Of a stretch of DNA of 34,816 bases, positions 7,162 through 14,979 are shown piece by piece. The position numbers and the translations under genes were made by a program. This DNA comes from Fusobacteriaceae bacterium (GTDB lineage Bacteria; Fusobacteriota; Fusobacteriia; Fusobacteriales; Fusobacteriaceae): NCBI GenBank assembly GCA_031272775.1, contig JAISTB010000015.1, forward strand, positions 1 to 34,816, given 5' to 3'. The first letter of the stretch is position 1. Each line of letters opens with the position of its first letter. Under the pieces are notes generated by a model. It was not told where the DNA came from and ran no database searches. It was given only the letters and a program-made list of their open reading frames with translations.

Positions 7162-7201
7162 AAAAAATCCAATCCCGTCAGGGAAATCAAGGTGAATACG
7201 T

Positions 7202-8032
7202 ATGAGAAAGCTATTGGTATCGACGTTTCTGATCCTGCTGCTGGCGGCCTGCGGCGAGGGAAACGGACCGCTCGTCGAAAAAATCGAAAACGAGGGGCGG
7301 GTCGTCTATGACCTGAACACGGGCAAACGCTATACGGGAAAAGTTCGCCGGGTCGCGACAAACCGCGACGGCAACAAATATGTCCATATCGAGAGCAACT
7401 ACCGGGCGGGAAAACTGCACGGCGACTATACGGAATACTACGGCAACGGCAAGGTCAAACGGAAAGGCAAACTCCGCAACGGCAAGGCCGAAGGCTTCTG
7501 GATGATTTACAACGAAAAGGGCGTCATCCGACACGTGGTCGAATATGAGAACGGCAAGAAAGTCAATTTGCAGAAAGAATACTACGACAACGAAAACCTG
7601 CGGCTCGAGCAGTATTATTACCAAGGGCTTCTCGAGGGGCGGACGAAGTTTTATTATCCCACGGGCGCCCTGCAGGAAGAAGGGGAATACAAAGACAACC
7701 GGAAAACCGGCCTCTGGACGCAGTATTACCTGAACGGCGCGCTGAAAATCAAAGGGAATTTCTTCGAAGGCTTCCAAAACGGTCTGTGGGAAGAATATTA
7801 TCCCGACGGAAAACTCCGGATCTCCATGAATTTCAAGATGGACAAGATCGACGGAGAAATGAAAAAATACTTCCCGGCGGGGGGCCTGGAGATCGAGGGG
7901 GAATTCCGCGAGAGCTTTCCCCGGGGTCTGTGGCGGATATACAACGAGGCCGGGCAATTGATCCGGGAGGAAGACTGGGAGAAAACGCTCTCCAAAGTCA
8001 TGACCGAGGCGGACGAGGATCAGCCCGATTGA
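7202..8032 (+). CDS. YwqK-like MORN_2-repeat lipoprotein
   Basis: This 276-aa protein has a lipoprotein signal peptide (MRKLLVSTFLILLLAAC, lipobox LAAC with Cys17) and then seven to eight tandem repeats of about 22 residues from about residue 55 to 265. They follow the pattern G-x-W/Y-x-x-YY-x-x-G-x-x-x-x-x-G-x-x, e.g. GDYTEYYGNGKVKRKG and GLWEEYYPDGKLRIS. This is the MORN_2/YwqK fold often annotated as a toxin-antitoxin YwqK family antitoxin; many fusobacteria carry several copies. A membrane-anchored structural or binding role is likely; no enzyme motif is seen. It follows gmhA by 40 bases and is the last gene of the unit, before a terminator. Confidence 0.82.
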   Translation: MRKLLVSTFLILLLAACGEGNGPLVEKIENEGRVVYDLNTGKRYTGKVRRVATNRDGNKYVHIESNYRAGKLHGDYTEYYGNGKVKRKGKLRNGKAEGFWMIYNEKGVIRHVVEYENGKKVNLQKEYYDNENLRLEQYYYQGLLEGRTKFYYPTGALQEEGEYKDNRKTGLWTQYYLNGALKIKGNFFEGFQNGLWEEYYPDGKLRISMNFKMDKIDGEMKKYFPAGGLEIEGEFRESFPRGLWRIYNEAGQLIREEDWEKTLSKVMTEADEDQPD

Positions 8033-8050
8033 ACGGAAAAGAGAAATATA

Positions 8051-8082
8051 AAAAAGGGCGCCGCAAGAGCGCTCCTTTTTTA
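8051..8082 (+). terminator. Rho-independent terminator after the YwqK-like gene
   Basis: AAAAAGG-GCGC pairs imperfectly with GCGC-T-CCTTTTT and ends in a T-run. Confidence 0.65.
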
Positions 8083-8109
8083 TGTCAACATAGAAGTCAA
8101 GTCACTGCT

Positions 8110-8481
8110 TTATTTTTTGGGCGGCAGGATTTCGATCCAGTAGCCGTCGGGGTCGCCGATGAAATAGACGCCCATGGCGGTATTTTCATAGATGACCGCG
8201 TTCATTTCCTTGTGAAAGGCGAAGGCCTTCTCGAAGTCGTCGACGCGCATGGCCAGGTGGAATTCCTCATCGCCGAGGTCGTATTTTTCCTTCCTGTCCC
8301 GAAGCCACGTGAGCTCCAGCTGAAAGTGTCCGCCGCCGTCGCCTAAAAAGGCCAGGATATAGCTTCCGTCCGAAGCGGTTTTCCGCCGCTCTTCCTTGAG
8401 ACCCAGAGCCTTTTCATAAAAGGCCAGGCTCTTGTCCAGATCCAGTACATTGAAGTTCAGGTGTTCAAAGGCGAATTTCAT
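8110..8481 (-). CDS. VOC-family (glyoxalase I-like) protein
   Basis: The 123-aa protein is a single vicinal-oxygen-chelate domain made of two beta-alpha-beta-beta-beta modules. The four metal ligands of glyoxalase I are in place: His7 (FEHLNFNV), Glu56 (FQLELT), His75 (FHLAM) and Glu117 (WIEILP). GDPDGYWIEI is the classic closing motif. It may detoxify methylglyoxal as a lactoylglutathione-lyase-like enzyme, but small VOC proteins vary in substrate and the thiol cofactor of this organism is unknown. It follows the radical SAM gene on the same strand by 12 bases, so the two are likely co-transcribed. Confidence 0.85.
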   Translation of the reverse strand: MKFAFEHLNFNVLDLDKSLAFYEKALGLKEERRKTASDGSYILAFLGDGGGHFQLELTWLRDRKEKYDLGDEEFHLAMRVDDFEKAFAFHKEMNAVIYENTAMGVYFIGDPDGYWIEILPPKK

Positions 8482-8493
8482 CGTATTTTCCCC

Positions 8494-9366
8494 CTAAAAA
8501 CCGGTTTCCACATATTTCCGGTAGTTGTTTGTGGCCTTGGCGCTTTCCACTGTCCGGATCAATTTTTCCCGGTCCGCGTTGAGGATACCCCTCAGGACGA
8601 GATAATTGGAGGCGTGGTTGGCCCGGAAAATGGTGCCTTCCGTGTCCACGTTGTTCAGGAAGAGCAGCATTTCCTGCATGATTTCGGGAACCGAAAGGGG
8701 CAGGAAGCGCCCTTCCACATAGTCCCGGTACAGTTCCGTATTTCTGAAAAAGCGAAGGGTCAGGAAACCCAGATATTCCGGCTTGATCTGGGAGATCACC
8801 CGCGCAGAGTTGACGGCGTGCTCCACGAGGCGGGGCTTGCCGCCGAGACCGGAAATGATCATCATGGAAAGTTCTATGCCCGCGGCCCGGACTTTTTGGC
8901 CGGCTTCGATCATTTCGGCCGCCGTGACCCCTTTCCGGACATCCCGCAGGACCACGTCGTCGCCCGACTCCAGTCCCACATAGACCATGCGCAGACCGGC
9001 GTTTCTGAGCGCGGCCAGCTCCTCGGGAGATTTCATCAAAATATCCTTGGGCGCGGCATAGACGGATACCCGCTCGATCTCTGGAAACAGGCGCTTGGCC
9101 CGGTTGATGACGTAGAGCAGGTCTTTGGTCCGTACGACAAGCGCGTCGCCGTCCGCCAGGAATATCCGCTTGATGATGCCTTTGGGATAAAAATTCTTCG
9201 CCAGTTCAAGATCCTCGATGACCTCGTCGAGGTTGCGGACCCGGAACTGCTTATCCTTGTACATATAGCAGAATGTACAGTCATTGCGCGCGCAACCGAT
9301 CGTTAATTGTATAATCAGACTGTCGGCTTCACTGGGTGGCCTGAAAACGGCGCCCTCATATCTCAT
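8494..9366 (-). CDS. Radical SAM protein with CX4CX2C cluster motif
   Basis: The 290-aa protein has the iron-sulfur motif TIGCARNDCTFCYMYKDKQF, with Cys25, Cys30 and Cys33 spaced CX4CX2C rather than the common CX3CX2C. This spacing is typical of a widespread subfamily of short radical SAM proteins in anaerobes (GC-HN-C-FC-MYK). Later blocks fit the partial TIM barrel: FLADGDALV, VYAAPKDIL, VYVGLESGDD and MIISGLGGK. There is no B12-binding domain or C-terminal SPASM domain. The reaction is unknown. It lies between the MBL hydrolase gene upstream and the VOC gene downstream, all on the minus strand. Confidence 0.87.
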   Translation of the reverse strand: MRYEGAVFRPPSEADSLIIQLTIGCARNDCTFCYMYKDKQFRVRNLDEVIEDLELAKNFYPKGIIKRIFLADGDALVVRTKDLLYVINRAKRLFPEIERVSVYAAPKDILMKSPEELAALRNAGLRMVYVGLESGDDVVLRDVRKGVTAAEMIEAGQKVRAAGIELSMMIISGLGGKPRLVEHAVNSARVISQIKPEYLGFLTLRFFRNTELYRDYVEGRFLPLSVPEIMQEMLLFLNNVDTEGTIFRANHASNYLVLRGILNADREKLIRTVESAKATNNYRKYVETGF

Positions 9367-9399
9367 TTTTCCTCCTTGTCGCGATTTGTGACGCTGATG

Positions 9400-10128
9400 C
9401 TATACCGAAAGGGTTTCTATGTTGTGATGAAGGACGACACAGCGGGTAGTACTTTGCAAATTCATCATATGATCTGAGAAACTCTGAGTCAGTTGGAAAT
9501 TCTTCCAAAAGTGCATCGGAACGAAGATTTTCGGGTGAAATTCCCGGATAAAGTATTCTCCCCCCCAGGACCAGGCATAGTCGAGTCGGCCGTCAACGGG
9601 GAAAAATGCCACATCCATTGCGATTTTTTCTTTTTTTACATACTCCCGGATCTGCTTGACGATCCCTTTGAACAGGTCTTCAGCGTATTTCCGCTCATCG
9701 GGGGTCTCCTCGTCCCAGTGCCACCAATTCAGGTCGCCTGCGTGAAAGAGCGTCTTTCCGTCGACCCGGACGAGAAAGGACACGCCGAGATCTGAGGAAC
9801 CGAATGTCCGTATTTGCAGCGGACCTGCGGTCAGTTCCCGGTTTTCCCCGACAATCAGCCGGTTTTCCTTTTCCGCTGTCGTTGTGATATCGTCGCTCAG
9901 GATAAAGGTAATATCACGTTTTCCGTTATCCCAGGCCATGATTTTGGCGGAATAATGATCTTCGTGACCGTGTGAAGCGAAGACAAACAGCTTCTTTCCG
10001 CTATCCAGGACTTGCTCCGGAGAAAATTCTTTGTTTTTCTGCCACGGTAGTTTGTAAAAGTCGAAGATCAGGATGCCGCTTTCCGATTCCACAATGAAAC
10101 AGCTATGATTCACAAACAGTATTTTCAT
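9400..10128 (-). CDS. MBL-fold metallo-hydrolase, UlaG-like (COG2220)
   Basis: The 242-aa protein carries the metallo-beta-lactamase motif SHGHEDH (His53, His55, Asp57, His58), a later metal-binding Asp in FHAGDLNWWHW, and a C-terminal His in VPMHFWK. The short N-terminal strand pair (LFVNHSCFIVES, GILIFDFY) is typical of the COG2220/UlaG branch rather than of glyoxalase II. Substrate is not predictable from sequence; relatives include lactonases and N-acyl phospholipase-like enzymes. It has its own promoter with a palindrome at the predicted start of transcription (10211-10258), so it looks separately regulated from the radical SAM gene 33 bases downstream, although read-through is possible. 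Confidence 0.85.
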   Translation of the reverse strand: MKILFVNHSCFIVESESGILIFDFYKLPWQKNKEFSPEQVLDSGKKLFVFASHGHEDHYSAKIMAWDNGKRDITFILSDDITTTAEKENRLIVGENRELTAGPLQIRTFGSSDLGVSFLVRVDGKTLFHAGDLNWWHWDEETPDERKYAEDLFKGIVKQIREYVKKEKIAMDVAFFPVDGRLDYAWSWGGEYFIREFHPKIFVPMHFWKNFQLTQSFSDHMMNLQSTTRCVVLHHNIETLSV

Positions 10129-10210
10129 GCGTCCTCCGGCACATTCTGACGAACGCGCCCCTCATAGAACCCTTCGAGATTTGTGTGAAAGTCAACGACA
10201 CAAATTCATT

Positions 10211-10258
10211 TATTCTTGTAAGCAAGAATATTATATCACACCTATGATGATTTTTCAA
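10211..10258 (-). promoter_or_regulatory. MBL-hydrolase promoter with overlapping palindrome
   Basis: On the minus strand TTGAAA (10253-10258) and TATAAT (10230-10235) are 17 bp apart. Just downstream, TATTCTTG-TAAG-CAAGAATA (10211-10230) is a perfect 8-bp inverted repeat covering the predicted start site, a typical position for a repressor operator. Confidence 0.7.
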
Positions 10259-10337
10259 AATATTTTTCGAAACAAAATTACTTTTTGAATACGAGCGCCC
10301 GTCGAAAAGATTTTCCGGGAAAAAATTTTCAAAAAAA

Positions 10338-10380
10338 TTAGCACTCACCTATTGACATGGCTAATAAAATGTGATATAAT
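10338..10380 (+). promoter_or_regulatory. hsp20 promoter with CIRCE-like HrcA operator
   Basis: TTGACA (10352-10357) and TATAAT (10375-10380) with 17-bp spacing form a consensus promoter. TTAGCACTC (10338-10346), N9, CATGGCTAA (10356-10364) overlaps its -35. The left arm is a perfect CIRCE half-site and the right arm matches GAGTGCTAA at 6 of 9 bases, so HrcA repression of this promoter is likely but with a weakened right arm. Confidence 0.75.
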
Positions 10381-10451
10381 TTGCTTGTAAGAAACGAGAA
10401 ATAAAATTCTATCGTAGTCAAAACAAATTTCAATAGAAGGAGTGATGTAAA

Positions 10452-10895
10452 ATGTTACCGAGTATTTTCAATGAAAATTTATTTGATTCTTTTATGGATG
10501 ATGATTTCGGCAAGAACTTTTTCGGGCGGCGCCTGCAGGATATCGCCAAGCATGACGCGCTGATGAAGACGGACATCCGGGAGACGGACAAGGGCTATGA
10601 GCTGGCCGTGGACCTGCCGGGCTACAAGAAAGAGGAAGTCAGCGCCAAGCTGGAGAACGGCTATCTGACCTTGAGCGCCACCAAGGGCGCCGAAACGGAA
10701 GACAAGGACAAGGAAGGCCGCTTTATCCGGAGGGAGCGCTACAGCGGAACCTGTGTCAGAAGCTTCTATGTGGGCGAACACATCACGCAGGAAGACATCA
10801 AGGCAAAGTTTGAAAACGGCGTGCTCAATGTCTCGATCCCCAAGAAAGATCAGAAAAAAATCGAGGAAAACAAGTATATCGCGATTGAAGGCTAA
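10452..10895 (+). CDS. Hsp20 / small heat-shock protein
   Basis: The 147-aa protein has a short variable N-terminus and an alpha-crystallin domain (about 40-135), visible as DIRETDKGYELAVDLPGYKK, then LENGYLTLSA, RRERYSGTCVRSF and FENGVLNVSIPKK. The IPK near the C-terminus fits the IXI-type assembly motif. It would be an ATP-independent holdase forming oligomers in the cytoplasm. A strong SD (AAGGAG) precedes the ATG. A CIRCE-like element overlaps the promoter and a strong terminator follows, so it is a stand-alone heat-shock transcription unit. Confidence 0.93.
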   Translation: MLPSIFNENLFDSFMDDDFGKNFFGRRLQDIAKHDALMKTDIRETDKGYELAVDLPGYKKEEVSAKLENGYLTLSATKGAETEDKDKEGRFIRRERYSGTCVRSFYVGEHITQEDIKAKFENGVLNVSIPKKDQKKIEENKYIAIEG

Positions 10896-10902
10896 ACAAA
10901 TG

Positions 10903-10941
10903 AAAACGGGCAGTTGCATTTTTGCAACAGCCCGTTTTTTG
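10903..10941 (+). terminator. Strong terminator after hsp20
   Basis: AAAACGGGC and GCCCGTTTTTT form the stem base; the upper part is the palindrome GTTGCATTTTTGCAAC (10913-10928). The A-run on one side and T-run on the other allow it to work in both directions between the convergent genes. Confidence 0.88.
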
Positions 10942-10970
10942 TTGCGGGAGAATTTTTCGGCAGAGGCGGT

Positions 10971-12221
10971 TCAGGAAATTTTCCAGTCCATCAGTGCCGC
11001 AAAGAGGACCCGGATCCCGCTCAACAAGTGGGAGAGTTCCATATGCTCGGCTTTGTTGTGGGAAACGCCGTCTTTGCAGGGAATGAAGACCATGCCGGTC
11101 GGACAGAGATCGGCAAACTCCATGGCGTCGTGGCCCGCGCCGCTGGGCATAACGTAATAGCGCTCGCCCAGAGTTTCGGCGGCTTTTTCGAGTTTTCCGA
11201 TCACGCCGGGATCGAGCTTGACCGGCGTATCGGCCGAGATATTCACAAGCTCGTATGCAAGGCCCCGTCTGCCGCAGATTTCCCCGATGGCGGCCGTGGC
11301 GGCGGAGGCCGTCCGGTCGACGCTCTCTTTGACGATCCCCCGGATATCGATGCCGAGACGGACTTTACCGGAGATGACGTTGAAGGCGTTGGGCTCGTTG
11401 TCGAGAAAGCCCACGGTACCCACGGTCCTCGCGGAGCTTTCGGCCTTTGCCAGGGACTCAAGCTTCAGAATGATCTCCGCCGCCGCGGCCAGCGCGTCAA
11501 GCCTGCAATCCATGGGCGTCGCCCCCGTATGATCCTGTCGGCCCCGGATCGTCAGCCAGTATCTGGTGGGCGCCGCGATATCGGTTACGATGCCGATGTT
11601 GCATTTTTGCAACTCCAAAATCCGGCCTTGCTCGATATGGAGTTCAAGATAGCCCAGAAGGCCCGTAATTTTTTTGCAGACGGGGCTGTAGCCTCGCTTC
11701 TTCAGAGTCTCCCAGAGGGAAACGCCTTCCTTGTTCGTGACTTTCTTCAAGCGCTCGGGGTCCATTTTGTTTGTGATCAGGGCGCTCCCCACGGTGGCGA
11801 TTCCGAACATGCTTGATTCCTCGCAGCGGAAGGCGCAGAGCTTGACGGGCAGGGAAACGTTACTTTCCCCGAGCCATTTGAGGATCATCAGTCCCGCGAT
11901 GACGCCCGCCACGCCGTCGTAACGACCGCCTGAAATGACGGAATCCAAATGCGAGCCGATCAGGATATAGCGCCGGGCCTCCTCCCGGTAGACATAGGTA
12001 TTGCCGGCCTCGTCGCTCGAATACTTGAGCCCGAGACTTTTGGCGAGATTGCGCAGGCCCCCGTGCATGATGTCCTCATTTTTCGTATAACCTAGCCGCG
12101 TGACGCCGCCCGAGGCGTCGGCGCCCACGGGGTAAAAACTCCGGAACCAGGCGGCCAGCGTATCCAGCGCTTCCGCTTCTTCCCGCAGGCAGGGAAAACG
12201 CTCCCGTATATTTTCTTCCAT
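10971..12221 (-). CDS. M20-family amidohydrolase, allantoate / N-carbamoyl-amino-acid type
   Basis: The 416-aa enzyme has the M20 dizinc motifs in order: GSHLDS (His), GGRYDGVAG (bridging Asp), RCEES (Glu-Glu), ELHIEQG (His) and GVSHNKAEH (His). RCEESSMFG and LELHIEQGRILE are hallmarks of the allantoate amidohydrolase, ureidoglycolate and N-carbamoyl-L-amino-acid hydrolase branch (COG0624, hydantoinase/carbamoylase family). It would release a carbamoyl or ureido group in purine or pyrimidine salvage; the exact substrate is open. A YheO-like regulator and a nucleobase permease nearby loosely fit purine use. SD GGGAGG lies before the ATG, only about 20 bases after the cold-shock gene terminator, and no separate promoter is apparent. 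Confidence 0.87.
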   Translation of the reverse strand: MEENIRERFPCLREEAEALDTLAAWFRSFYPVGADASGGVTRLGYTKNEDIMHGGLRNLAKSLGLKYSSDEAGNTYVYREEARRYILIGSHLDSVISGGRYDGVAGVIAGLMILKWLGESNVSLPVKLCAFRCEESSMFGIATVGSALITNKMDPERLKKVTNKEGVSLWETLKKRGYSPVCKKITGLLGYLELHIEQGRILELQKCNIGIVTDIAAPTRYWLTIRGRQDHTGATPMDCRLDALAAAAEIILKLESLAKAESSARTVGTVGFLDNEPNAFNVISGKVRLGIDIRGIVKESVDRTASAATAAIGEICGRRGLAYELVNISADTPVKLDPGVIGKLEKAAETLGERYYVMPSGAGHDAMEFADLCPTGMVFIPCKDGVSHNKAEHMELSHLLSGIRVLFAALMDWKIS

Positions 12222-12241
12222 ATGATAACCTCCCGTTTTAT

Positions 12242-12275
12242 AAAAAAATGCACCACTTGGGGAAAACGTGGTGCA
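12242..12275 (-). terminator. Rho-independent terminator after the cold-shock gene
   Basis: On the minus strand TGCACCAC pairs with GTGGTGCA (12268-12275 with 12249-12256), followed by seven Ts (12242-12248). It lies between csp and the amidohydrolase, about 20 bases before the latter's start codon. Confidence 0.85.
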
Positions 12276-12305
12276 CTAAACATTCGAACGTATTTTCAGC
12301 GTGGA

Positions 12306-12506
12306 TTACGCAACGGTGACTTCCGTTGCCATGGGACCTTTCTGGCCCTCCGTTACATTGAACGTAACACCCTGGCCTTCTTCCAACGTTTTAAATCCTT
12401 CTCCTGTTATACCGGAAAAATGTACAAAATAATCTTTTCCGTCTTCGCCGGTAATAAAACCAAACCCTTTGTCCTTGTTGAACCATTTTACTGTACCTTT
12501 TAACAT
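12306..12506 (-). CDS. Cold-shock protein (CspA family)
   Basis: The 66-aa cold-shock domain starts [19 protein letters not shown], with RNP1 (KGFGFI) and RNP2-like YFVHFS, and ends [11 protein letters not shown]. It binds single-stranded RNA/DNA as an RNA chaperone. The start at 12506 is set by GGAGG a few bases upstream; an upstream in-frame extension of four residues is not needed. The leader of about 105 nt between the promoter (12619-12647) and the start codon is typical of cold-shock mRNAs, which use the 5' UTR for temperature-dependent translation. A terminator follows. Confidence 0.95.
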   Translation of the reverse strand: MLKGTVKWFNKDKGFGFITGEDGKDYFVHFSGITGEGFKTLEEGQGVTFNVTEGQKGPMATEVTVA

Positions 12507-12618
12507 TTTTACCTCCAAAATAAGTTGAATACAGCTTCAATCTTGAAGAATTCATAAAACGGTAGAAGAAAAGATCTCTCGCTTTCATAAAATCCGACAA
12601 ACTGAACCTCTATTTCGA

Positions 12619-12647
12619 ATTATACCCCATAGTTGCCGGATAATCAA
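12619..12647 (-). promoter_or_regulatory. Promoter of the cold-shock gene
   Basis: On the minus strand TTGATT (12642-12647) and TATAAT (12619-12624) are 17 bp apart. Predicted start near 12612 gives a long 5' UTR. Confidence 0.75.
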
Positions 12648-12684
12648 GATGTTTTACAAAATTTTTTTCAAAATTTCGCCGGAA

Positions 12685-13317
12685 TTACTTGTTGATCTCG
12701 ATGCAGCTGTAAAGCAGATATTTGGAGACATTAAAATATTTGGACACCTTATCACCGGATTTTGTAATCAGAAATGCCCCCGCCTCATTGAGAAATCGGA
12801 TGGCGGTTATTTTTTCTTCCCTTGTCATCAGTGCGACAGGTTTGCCGATAAGATTTGCGGCTTTTTCGATCAAGGCGTCGAGGACGTCCTCCACGCGGTA
12901 CGGGATCCTGGCGTCGGTCTTGGGAATCTCCGCCGGAAAGGGGCCCGTCAGGGAACGCAGGGCGTTTTCAAAGGCCAGAAGCGCCGTCACGTCATAGCGG
13001 ATCATAAAGGCGTAACGGGGTCTTTCGCCGCTCTCGTCGGCAAAATACAAGAGGCTGCGTTTCCGGATCGTCCCGTCCTTTGTCCGGACAAGAGTCCCGA
13101 TCTCATCGACGCAGTCGGCCGGTCCAAATCCGAATTCAGGCGTATCGTCGCTCGTTTCCGCTTTGTCGTCTTTCACGTGGCCGTTTTCCATCCGCAGCAA
13201 CAAAGCCCCCCGGTTTTCGGGCGACAGATCATAGACGGCCGTCTCGCAATTGATCCCGAAGTGGGCGCTCAACGCGCGGGCCATGGCTTTCAAGGCGTTC
13301 AGCGGACAATACTCCAT
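12685..13317 (-). CDS. YheO/DauR-like PAS and HTH transcriptional regulator
   Basis: The 210-aa protein begins LKAMARALSAHFGINCETAV, then YDLSPENRGALLLRMENGHV, as in the PAS-like YheO domain (about 1-125). RSLLYFADESGE and RYAFMIRYDVTAL correspond to its ligand-facing strands. The C-terminal part, MTREEKITAIRFLNEAGAFL followed by VSKYFNVSKYLLYSCIE, is a HTH_22-like DNA-binding segment. Family members such as DauR control amino-acid catabolic genes. It has its own consensus promoter and strong SD (AAAGGAGGGG). Its target here is unknown; the amidohydrolase and the divergent nucleobase permease are the closest candidates. Confidence 0.72.
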   Translation of the reverse strand: MEYCPLNALKAMARALSAHFGINCETAVYDLSPENRGALLLRMENGHVKDDKAETSDDTPEFGFGPADCVDEIGTLVRTKDGTIRKRSLLYFADESGERPRYAFMIRYDVTALLAFENALRSLTGPFPAEIPKTDARIPYRVEDVLDALIEKAANLIGKPVALMTREEKITAIRFLNEAGAFLITKSGDKVSKYFNVSKYLLYSCIEINK

Positions 13318-13337
13318 GACAACCCCTCCTTTCGTAT

Positions 13338-13365
13338 ATCATAGCACAGATTTCCTTTTTGTCAA
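13338..13365 (-). promoter_or_regulatory. Promoter of the YheO-like regulator
   Basis: On the minus strand TTGACA (13360-13365) and TATGAT (13338-13343) are 16 bp apart, just upstream of the SD. Confidence 0.75.
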
Positions 13366-13565
13366 AATTATCTTTGTCCCCCGAGACTGAAGCGTTTTCC
13401 CCGAAGCGTCCATAAACAGTACAGATTTCCATGAAAATCCAAAAATTGAACAAGTCTGCGAAAAAATGAAAATGTCCGTGTACTTCTCGCAAAAATTTGT
13501 TATAATAGGGTATGTTTATCAGGAAAAATGACATCACAAACAGACGGATTTTGTAGGAGGAGGAA

Positions 13566-14942
13566 ATGTTAGAAAAAATTTTTCACCTGAAAGAGAACAA
13601 TACGACGGTAGCGACAGAGTTGATCGCCGGACTGACGACTTTCATGACCATGGCTTATATCCTTGCGGTAAACCCGGGCATCCTCAGCGCCTCGGGCATG
13701 GACAAGGGCGCGATCTTTACGGCGACGGCGGTGGGCTCGGCTCTGGCCACGTTCCTGATGGCCTTTTTGGCCAACTACCCCTTCGCGCTGGCGCCGGGCA
13801 TGGGCCTCAACGCCTACTTTGCCTTTACGGTGGTGCTGACCCTCGGATACTCCTGGCAGGTGGCTCTGGCCGCGATCTTTATCGAAGGCTTTATCTTTAT
13901 CCTGCTGACCTTGACGAGCGTCCGGGAAGCGATCTTCAACGCGATCCCGATCAATCTGAAGCACGCGGTTTCCGTGGGCATCGGCCTTTTTATCGCCTTT
14001 ATCGGTCTGACGAGCGCCAAGATCGTCGTCGCCAATCCCGCCACCAAAGTGGGACTTTTCTCGATCAAGGCCTCCCTTGCGGCGGGAACGTTCCGCAGCG
14101 AAGGTCTGGGCGTGCTCCTCTGCATGGCGGGCGTCCTGATCACGGGCTTTTTCCTCATCAAAAATACAAAGGGCGGCATCCTCCTCGGTATTCTGGCCAC
14201 GTGGATTTTAGGCATCCTGCTGGAGCTGACGGGGGCTTACGCGCCCAATCCCGAAGTCGGAATGTATTCGCTGATCCCCAGCTTTGCCGGCCTGGGTCAG
14301 ATCCCCAGTCTGTTGCCGACCCTGGGCAAAATGGATTTTACCGGCATTGCCCGGCCCCTTGACTTTGCCATGGTGGTCTTCGCCTTCCTTTTCGTCGACC
14401 TCTTCGATACGCTGGGCACCCTTGTGGGCGTTGCCTCCAAGGCCGACATGCTCGATTCCGAAAACAAGCTCCCGCGGATCAAAGGCGCGCTTCTGGCCGA
14501 CGCCCTCGGCACCTGCGCCGGCGCTGTTCTCGGCACTTCGACGGTGACGACTTACGTGGAGAGCGCCTCGGGCGTATCCGCCGGCGGCAGGACAGGTCTC
14601 ACGGCGGTAACGACAGGTCTTCTCTTCCTGGCGTCGCTGTTTCTCGCGCCCGTATTCCTGGCGGTACCGGGCTTCGCTACGGCGCCTGCCCTGATCGTAG
14701 TCGGATTCCTGATGGTGACGTCCATTACGAAAATCGACTTTGAGGATTTTTCCGAAACGATCCCCTGCTATATCTGCATAATCACCATGCCTTTCGCCTA
14801 CAGCATTTCCGAAGGAATTTCCTTCGGGATCATCTCCTACGTGATTCTGAACGTGCTCTCGGGAAAGGCGAAGGAAAAAAAGATCAGCAAGCTGATGTAC
14901 GTGCTGGCGCTGATCTTTATCGTAAAATATTTCTTCGTCTGA
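13566..14942 (+). CDS. NCS2/AzgA-type purine nucleobase permease
   Basis: This 458-aa membrane protein has about 12-14 hydrophobic segments. It shows the AzgA/AdeQ/PbuG branch signatures: TTFMTMAYILAVNPGILS near the N-terminus, FALAPGMGLNAYFAFTVV, and FVDLFDTLGTLVGVASKAD for the substrate/proton region. It probably imports adenine, guanine or hypoxanthine by proton symport through the inner membrane. A TATAAT (13501-13506) lies about 60 bases upstream but its -35 is poor; there is no room for, or trace of, a purine riboswitch. SD GGAGGAGG is strong. It is divergent from the YheO-like regulator, which may control it. Confidence 0.92.
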   Translation: MLEKIFHLKENNTTVATELIAGLTTFMTMAYILAVNPGILSASGMDKGAIFTATAVGSALATFLMAFLANYPFALAPGMGLNAYFAFTVVLTLGYSWQVALAAIFIEGFIFILLTLTSVREAIFNAIPINLKHAVSVGIGLFIAFIGLTSAKIVVANPATKVGLFSIKASLAAGTFRSEGLGVLLCMAGVLITGFFLIKNTKGGILLGILATWILGILLELTGAYAPNPEVGMYSLIPSFAGLGQIPSLLPTLGKMDFTGIARPLDFAMVVFAFLFVDLFDTLGTLVGVASKADMLDSENKLPRIKGALLADALGTCAGAVLGTSTVTTYVESASGVSAGGRTGLTAVTTGLLFLASLFLAPVFLAVPGFATAPALIVVGFLMVTSITKIDFEDFSETIPCYICIITMPFAYSISEGISFGIISYVILNVLSGKAKEKKISKLMYVLALIFIVKYFFV

Positions 14943-14979
14943 AATAGAACAACAAAAATGATCACAGAAGGAGGACCTC

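Noticed and set aside
7202-8032. YwqK-like lipoprotein as part of a toxin-antitoxin system
   Set aside because: No toxin gene is adjacent; the family label is historical and the protein has a lipoprotein signal and only MORN_2 repeats.
13507-13565. Purine riboswitch before the nucleobase permease
   Set aside because: The leader after the -10 box is only about 50 bases and lacks the conserved purine-aptamer loops.
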